64,000 nucleotides of DNA, from the NCBI GenBank assembly GCA_002682825.1, contig NOKP01000011.1, positions 496,420-560,419 of the forward strand, written 5' to 3'. Under the pieces are notes generated by a model. That model saw only the letters and a program-made list of their open reading frames with translations, was not told the DNA's origin and made no database searches. This document shows positions 58,713 through 64,000 of the stretch, in pieces. How positions within the stretch are numbered: the stretch's first letter is position 1; every line of letters begins with the position of its first letter. This stretch comes from Neonectria sp. B-13 (taxonomy: Eukaryota > Ascomycota > Sordariomycetes > Hypocreales > Nectriaceae). Position numbers and translations under genes: made by a program.

Positions 58713-59186
58713 ATGTCTATTCAGCCAAACATACTGCAGCTCCATGATATCCCACTTTTCCGTGTGCGAGACGCGCCGCTTTGTTCGCTGTATCGACTTT
58801 ACGAGGACCTATGTACCGGCAACATCGTCATGATGAGCTACGAATCCAACTACTTCTACTATCATTCCGAGGCGACCTGGCGACTGTCCCTGATCCCGGA
58901 CCCTCAGGATGCGGATCCTGTTCGATACGCTTTGCTGGCGAGCTTCGTCGAAGCGCTCGTTTCTGCGTTCAATTGGAAGCTGGAACAGGGGCTACGACGG
59001 GATGGCGACCAGAACGTGGAAGACAAAGACGTCAAGATCTTGCTCGAAGCACCACCGAGTTGGACCAGCAGAGTGAAGCCTTTGGCGGAAAGGCTCAACC
59101 TGCGGCCGAGTGATGCAGACGGTGCAGACCCAACCTTCTCGAAGAGAAATATCGAGGCACCGATGGGATATCTATATAGCGTGTGA
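58713..59186 (+). CDS. Uncharacterised fungal protein, C-terminal exon secure, 5' end uncertain
   Basis: From ATG at 58713 a 157-codon frame encodes a protein-like sequence: LHDIPLFRVRDAPLCSLYRLYEDL, SNYFYYHSEATWRLSLIPDPQD and ALLASFVEALVSAFNWKLEQGLRR. There are no membrane segments and no recognised domain. The same frame stays open back to 58413, but the upstream part looks like chance. Between about 58480 and 58710 a different plus frame has good coding character (LKYVSISKSIEASGILQAI, VLESLEALASSLVPDS). A splice to an acceptor at about 58739 (CTGCAG) would join it in phase to LHDIPLF. The true gene may therefore have two or more exons. Function unknown. Confidence 0.5.
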   Translation: MSIQPNILQLHDIPLFRVRDAPLCSLYRLYEDLCTGNIVMMSYESNYFYYHSEATWRLSLIPDPQDADPVRYALLASFVEALVSAFNWKLEQGLRRDGDQNVEDKDVKILLEAPPSWTSRVKPLAERLNLRPSDADGADPTFSKRNIEAPMGYLYSV

Positions 59187-59753
59187 TGATCAAATGGCTC
59201 TAGAGAGGATGTCAGAAAACGCCATCGACAGTTCATTCAGCTCATCTGGATACCAGGGACGCCCCATCGCTCGATGTAGGCGTGGGCGACCCTTGTGATT
59301 GCATCGTCGTCCAGAGGCGTTAGGAAACACGCTGAGTCAGCCAGGCGCGTGGGGCCGAGAGTCGGCGACAGCTGCACGTGACCCCGACGTCAATCTGCCC
59401 ATGGAGCTGTCAAGCTGCCAGTAACTTCGACCAGCATGGTGGCCATGACCCGCTAACAAGCAGACGACACCTCGGACGGGACTTCAAATCCAACCTTGAC
59501 ATTCACCAAAAAGCTCGTCCATATCGTTTCGTTTTCCTTGGCCTCTTCAGAAATGACCTGACCATACTTGCGCTTTCTCACTTGCCCTCCTGGACGCCCG
59601 CGTCTTTGCTCAAGCCTCACCCAGCTGACAAAGCGAAGACACCTTTCATATAAGGTGAACCAACGCGCGCGGGCATCCTCGTCTCCCCCGGACTTTTCGC
59701 TTTTCAAGGGACTTTCCTCCTCTCCCTCGACAGTCAACCGCTTCTTCCTGGCG
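59187..59753. other. Intergenic between the uncharacterised gene and ubx4
   Basis: About 570 bp. The UBX gene promoter and C/T-rich leader occupy the right half (59580-59750). No exon supported. Confidence 0.5.
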
Positions 59754-61296
59754 ATGTCTTCCTCCGACAAGCCATCCAGCATGTTTTATCAGGGAACCCT
59801 GCAAGACGGCATTTCCACGGCTGTCGGTCAACAGAAGCTGGTACTGTGCTTCGTCACCGGTACGTTTGCGTCATCCCCTGCTACCCCGGATGAATCACTC
59901 ACGTGGCGGCCCAGATGACAGCGAGGAAAGCACGCAGTGGGAAAATGAGTTTCTACTCGATGAGGCTGTGAGCACGATCCTTTTACAGTCGTGGCCTTCG
60001 GTATCGCTGACTGCGGTGTAGTTAAATGACTTGATCAAGGAACAGGCTGTCGCTCTCCGCCTCACAGCTGGCTCCGATGAGGCTGGATATCTGGCACAGA
60101 TCTTCCCCCTTCCCCGTACACCCACAGTCGTCATCATCAAGAACGGTGAGCTGAAGGAGTACATCACTCCCGGGACTACCAAGGAGGATTTCTTCCGCCG
60201 GCTTCAGGCTGCATTCAGCGCCACATCGTCGGCGTCCACATCGCAGTTCGCGCCGGCGTCCACCACCACGGCGCAGCCTGAGCCCGTTGCTGCTACCGCC
60301 TCTTCACAGGATGTGTCATCTGGACGGCCATCAACATCTGAGAATGTCCGGCGGATTCTGGCCGAGAGAGCTGCCAAGCTCAAGACCCAGAAAGAAGAGG
60401 CTGAGCGCAAAGCCAAGGAAGATCATGCCAAATCCAAAGCAAAGGGAAAGGCCGAGGCTGAGGCCGGTGCCAACACAGATAAAGCTGTGGCGCACAAGGC
60501 GCAAGAAGTGGTAAAGAAGAGACGCCTAGAGCAACAAGAGGAGCGACGACGCATTCTCAAGCGCATCGAGGATGACAAAGCTGAGAGGCGGTTGCGTGCG
60601 GCAGCGCGTGAGCAGGATCGAGCGGGGGACCTAAAGGGCGGCGATATTGCTGCCTCTTTGGTAAACGCACCCGAGAGCAAGCTACCATCCACGACTAGGG
60701 CCAGTGAAATCACGGCTCTTCAAGTCCGGCTATTTGACGGCTCGACGCTGAGGTCTCGGTTCAAGACTACATCGCGTCTCAAGGACGTTCGCAACTGGGT
60801 GGACGAGAACAGGACCGATGGCTCCCTGCCATACATCTTCAAGCAGATCCTGACGCCATTGCCTAACAAGACGATTGGTGAGACGGAAGACGACAAGTCG
60901 GTCGGAGACCTTGGTCTGTCCCCGTCATCGACACTGGTGCTCATCCCAGTCAAGAACTTCTCTTCTGCCTACGATGGTTCGTCTCAAAACATTGTGTCGA
61001 GGTTCATTGGCTTCATTCTCGGCATCTTTTCCTGGTTCTTGGGACTATTCAGCTCGGGTGAGGGCCGAGCACCGGCCGGCGAAGCACCTGCCAGCGAAGA
61101 CTCGGCCGAGTCATCTCAGGATCATTCCCGCATCCAGGGTTTCCAAAGCCAGGATCGACTGCGGGATCAACAATTGTACAACGGTAATTCCGTAAGTCAA
61201 CGCACTCCATCCCGACCCACTAGATGGGACACGTCACTGACATGGAGGTAGTTAAACTTCGAACCACGCCCAGACGAGGAGAAGAAGGATGACTGA
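59754..61296 (+). CDS. UBX4/UBXN4-type ER-associated UBX-domain protein
   Basis: Predicted 457-residue protein from exons 59754-59859, 59915-59967, 60022-61191 and 61252-61296. Residues 1-130 form a UAS/thioredoxin-like fold (MFYQGTLQDGISTAVGQQKLVLCFVT, DDSEESTQWENEFL, LPRTPTVVIIKNGELKEYI). A charged coiled coil of Lys/Glu/Arg (about 160-260) follows. The UBX domain is near residues 283-368: ALQVRLFDGSTLRSRF, IFKQILTPLPNKTIGETEDDKSVGDLGLSPSSTLVLIPV. A hydrophobic segment (FIGFILGIFSWFLGLF, about 379-394) then inserts in the membrane. This order matches UBXN4/erasin-like proteins that recruit Cdc48/p97 to the ER for ERAD. The FPR-type loop is changed to LTPLPN. Confidence 0.92.
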
Positions 61297-61536
61297 AAAA
61301 GCTTCGAGTGAAGTAGAGTTCCCAAGCAGAGTGGGATTGTGGTGTTTTTTTGGGTATTTGTACAGTTGATAGTCCTGAGTTGTAACAGTAGTCTTTTCCC
61401 TGTTCCGGTATGCACGCACGCTTTGAGGGAACCCATCCAACTGGATCCCTCCCTAATGCTATCATTGTCCCACGTACAGTCCATGTGTCATTTTCCCCTC
61501 CCACCCTGAGCGATCTCTCCATTTCTCCCGACTTGT
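61297..61536. other. Convergent 3' flanks of ubx4-like and mix17
   Basis: A 240-bp spacer between opposing stop codons. It contains a short T-run near 61340-61355 on the plus strand that may aid 3' processing. No gene. Confidence 0.45.
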
Positions 61537-62134
61537 TTACTGGGTGGCGGCAGCCTGGCAAGCCTTCAGCTGCTCCAGGTACCAGTTGCAGATCTGCATG
61601 TTGCCACCGTTGTCGTCCAAGCACTTAGTGAAGCTCTGGGTGGCGCCGGCGCAGTTGTTGGTGTTGTTCCAGCTCTGCTCTTGGGGAGCGGCAGCGGCTT
61701 GAACCGGGGCTGCGGCAGCGGGAGCAGGCTCTGAGGAGCCGCCGCCGAAGAAGCCGCCGATAGCGTGGCCGACCGAGGAGCCGATGGCAACACCACTATG
61801 AGATGAATGTCAGTTGGCACGTGTGCAGACGAGGGGCTGTGAGAGGGTTTGGAGAGATGGATGCTCCACCGGAGCTCGAGGGCTTCTCCGAGCCCCTCCG
61901 GAACAAGGGAAAAGCAGAGGAATTGGGTGTTTTGGTGACTTACGCAGCAGTGCTGGCTATCTGGCCCAACATGCCGGGGCCCTGGGGGGCAGCGGCCATG
62001 GGCTGGGGAGGAGCCGGAGCGGCGGCCGGAGGAGCAGCCATGGTGGTAGCCGGGCGCTGCGGCTGGGGCGCGGGAGCGCGAGCCGAGGCGGTAGGGCGCG
62101 AGGGAGCCCGGCCGACGGAGCGATTGCGAGCCAT
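61537..62134 (-). CDS. mix17: Twin CX9C mitochondrial protein, MIX17/CHCHD2 type
   Basis: Predicted 149-residue protein from exons 62134-61944 and 61795-61537. The N-terminus is Arg/Pro/Ala-rich (MARNRSVGRAPSRPTASARAPAP). A Gly/Ala-rich helix (GVAIGSSVGHAIGGFFGGG) is typical of the family. The C-terminal CHCH domain has exact CX9C pairs: CAGATQSFTKC and CNWYLEQLKAC. It would be imported and oxidised by Mia40 in the intermembrane space, and CHCHD2/MIX17 proteins affect complex IV and cristae. Assignment is from the twin CX9C motif and Gly/Ala region. Confidence 0.93.
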
Positions 62135-62686
62135 GGCGACGGTTGTGAGGGTTTTGCGTGTGGTGGTGGTGGTGTTGGTAGTGTTGGTGTTGGTGTTGTT
62201 CGAGACGGGCAGGTTGGGTTTGGAGGACGGGACAGCGGATGGGATGGCGGCGAAGGAGAAAGTCGTTGAGAAGGAATAAGAAGCCGAGAGTCGGATTTCG
62301 GAGGTCCAAATCGGTAGCCAATGGGAGGGCACGGGTTTCAATGGGGAGTGGGGTTGGATCTGGTAGGGCCTCGGTAGTCGCATTCACGGTGGCGCAGGGG
62401 TCCAGTCGCCAACCAACGCGCCGACCGCTTATTGCCGGGAGTTGTCTGTCTGCACTTCAAGAGTCATGGTGACTTGTTGGTATCATGCCATGTCTATTTT
62501 TTTTCTGCTACTATTCGGCATGTCCTCCCAACGGTAATACCACAAGTTCGCATCTAGAGATTATTAATGTGCTCCTGAACGCCACCCATCCAACATGCTC
62601 TTTGCATGAGCGTGACGGCTCATGCCGTTGCCACTTTTGCCTTTCACGTCGACCAGAGACTCTAGTGCCTCTCATCTCAGTTTCCT
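62135..62686. other. Intergenic, mix17 5' side and lrp1 3' side
   Basis: About 550 bp. It holds the mix17 promoter near 62135-62400, with a GT-rich stretch at 62155-62200, and the lrp1 3' flank. No exon supported. Confidence 0.45.
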
Positions 62687-63411
62687 TTACTTCTGAGTCT
62701 TGCCTCTCCCCCTGTTCTTGTTCTTCTGCTTCTTCTTGCCCTTGGCCTCTTGCGCTCCCGAGACAGCTGCCGGAACCGGTGACTCCTCCGCGGGTCGCTT
62801 CCGGTTCTCAACAGACTTCAACAGGGCCTTTGCCCGCTCCTCGGCAATCTTTTCTGCCAGTTTAGTGCTGATGGACTTATTATCAGCCTGTTGGGATAAG
62901 TTAGCGTCTCATGATCTTCAAGATGGGCAATGTGAAGGGTGTTCGTTCTTACCAGGTCCGCCTTCAAGATGCGCGCCGTGGCTTCTTGGTTCAGTGTCAG
63001 GGTGCGCTTCTCTTCGGGCTTCTCTTCCGGCTTCTCAGCTGCCTTGATCTTGGCAAAGTACTGTTGAACCCGCTTGAGTTCCGCGAAGACGGCGTGGTTC
63101 TGCGCATCGGCGCCCTCCAACTTCAGCGAGGCTGCAAGCACAGTCAGTCAAGAGGCTCGCCGCACGAGGATGCGAGGAAAGATGCAAAAGCAAAAATGCT
63201 GCCATCCAGACCAAGGAGAAAAGAACTTACAGAATAGCAACGACTCCAAGGCGTAGGCTGTTAGCGAGAAGAGCTTGGCCTTGTCCAGCAGAGGCAGCTG
63301 GGACGACATGCCCTCGAGATTGCCGAGCAGGGGCTGCATGGCATCCTCGAGCTTGTCCAGCTGGGAGTCCAGCCGGTCGAGGTCCGGGGTGATGTCCTTG
63401 ACGTCCGACAT
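62687..63411 (-). CDS. lrp1: C1D/Lrp1 (Rrp47) nuclear exosome cofactor
   Basis: Predicted 186-residue protein from exons 63411-63231, 63131-62953 and 62887-62687. The Sas10/C1D domain fills residues 1-110 (LDRLDSQLDKLEDAMQPLLGNLEGMSSQLPLLDKAKLFSLTAYALESLLF, then NHAVFAELKRVQQYFAKIK). A lysine-rich C-terminus (KGKKKQKNKNRGRGK) is expected to bind RNA. C1D/Lrp1 binds Rrp6 and helps nuclear exosome 3' processing of rRNA and snoRNA. All splice phases agree and length is typical. The upstream divergent flank continues beyond the window. Confidence 0.93.
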
Positions 63412-64000
63412 TTCCGTTGTAGTGGTGCGGAACGTTGGAGGTTGTAAGGCGCAAGGCTGAGAGGTTCAACGTTCGCGTCGTTCGTCTCACATGAAGAAAC
63501 CGACGCAGAAACTTGACTTGATGGGCTAGAGCCCGATACGGACTAGTGGCGATTAATTTACTTATCAGTGCTAGCTTGCTTAACGGGGAAGATCTTCTTT
63601 ACCGGGGCGGGTCTTTAGAATCATTGAATGTCTAACCCAACTTCTCCTAAAGATTGTTTGGTATAAACCGATGTCTTGCCCATGGTACAAACATATAGTC
63701 ATACAATCAAGACCAACTTCCGGCAACAAGGTGGATGATGGTCGGGTTCACACTCCGTCCGTCCCTGAGAACGGAATCGGAGATGGGGAATTGACCAATG
63801 GTGTTGGCGCCAAATACCCAGGACAGAAGGGACGAAATTCCGTCGATGCACTAGCCCTGATTGGTCGCAGCCAGCACCAGGGAAAAATCGGAGACGTTCT
63901 TTGCGTTCGGCCGCGGGCGACCTTGATCACTTTTAGATCCATTCATCCAGCAATCCACGCATCATCACCACCACACACTTCAACCCTCAACACTCGACTT
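63412..64000. other. Upstream region of lrp1 to window end
   Basis: About 590 bp of promoter-side sequence. The extreme right end (63940-64000) is CA/CT-rich and may be the leader of a plus-strand gene starting beyond the window. No frame is supported inside. Confidence 0.45.

Overview
This window is nuclear DNA from a filamentous ascomycete fungus, most likely a Sordariomycete. Four things point there. Genes are monocistronic on both strands and carry short introns with GTAAGT-like donors and CAG/TAG acceptors. The proteins include fungus-restricted families (HET domain, CFEM domain, Helo-like N-terminal domain, DUF7025 AAA ATPase, CRY-DASH). Coding sequence is C-rich at third codon positions. 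Intergenic regions are long and rich in microsatellites. The species cannot be named from the sequence alone. Exon boundaries given below were worked out by hand from splice signals and reading-frame continuity; for most genes the joined length is an exact multiple of three.

Layout. 0-11 kb: the N-terminal part of a DUF7025 AAA ATPase (cut by the left edge), an MPS1/TTK-type checkpoint kinase, a small EthD-domain protein, a short-chain dehydrogenase and a HET-domain protein, all on the minus strand. This block is accessory-like and contains weak coding remnants between the good genes. 11-15 kb: an intronless orphan protein (+) and a CRY-DASH photolyase/cryptochrome with a long RGG/His-Pro tail (-). 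15-20.7 kb: a gap of about 5.5 kb in which I see no gene. 20.7-29 kb: four plus-strand genes, namely mitochondrial 2-methylcitrate dehydratase, an SH3 actin-patch protein of the LSB/PIN3 type, the Cms1 ribosome biogenesis factor, and a very large Pro/Ser-rich CFEM protein with a GPI-type tail. 30-32 kb: an intronless 728-residue orphan protein (-). 32-36 kb: a repeat-rich gap. 36-46 kb: a Nop6-like RRM nucleolar protein (+), a Rac GTPase (-), another 3.3-kb gap, then CENP-T (+) and SURF1 (-) converging 50 bp apart. 46-59 kb: a polytopic TRP/FLC-like membrane protein (-), a lone Tc1-type transposase DNA-binding domain (+), a Helo-like/TPR protein (+), a SET-domain lysine methyltransferase (-), a broken APH-family kinase relic (-), a divergent Aurora-type kinase (-) and a small conserved-looking unknown (+). 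59-64 kb: a UBX4-like ER protein (+), a twin-CX9C MIX17/CHCHD2-type protein (-) and the C1D/Lrp1 exosome cofactor (-).

Functionally the window mixes housekeeping genes with accessory fungal genes. The housekeeping set covers kinetochore/mitosis (MPS1, CENP-T, Aurora-like), ribosome and RNA biogenesis (Cms1, Nop6, C1D) and mitochondria (methylcitrate dehydratase, SURF1, MIX17). The accessory set covers non-self recognition-type domains (HET, Helo-like) and the cell surface (CFEM). I found no biosynthetic cluster, rRNA or tRNA. The most unusual items are the tailed CRY-DASH, the giant CFEM protein, the non-NLR Helo-TPR protein and the Aurora paralogue lying against a kinase relic.
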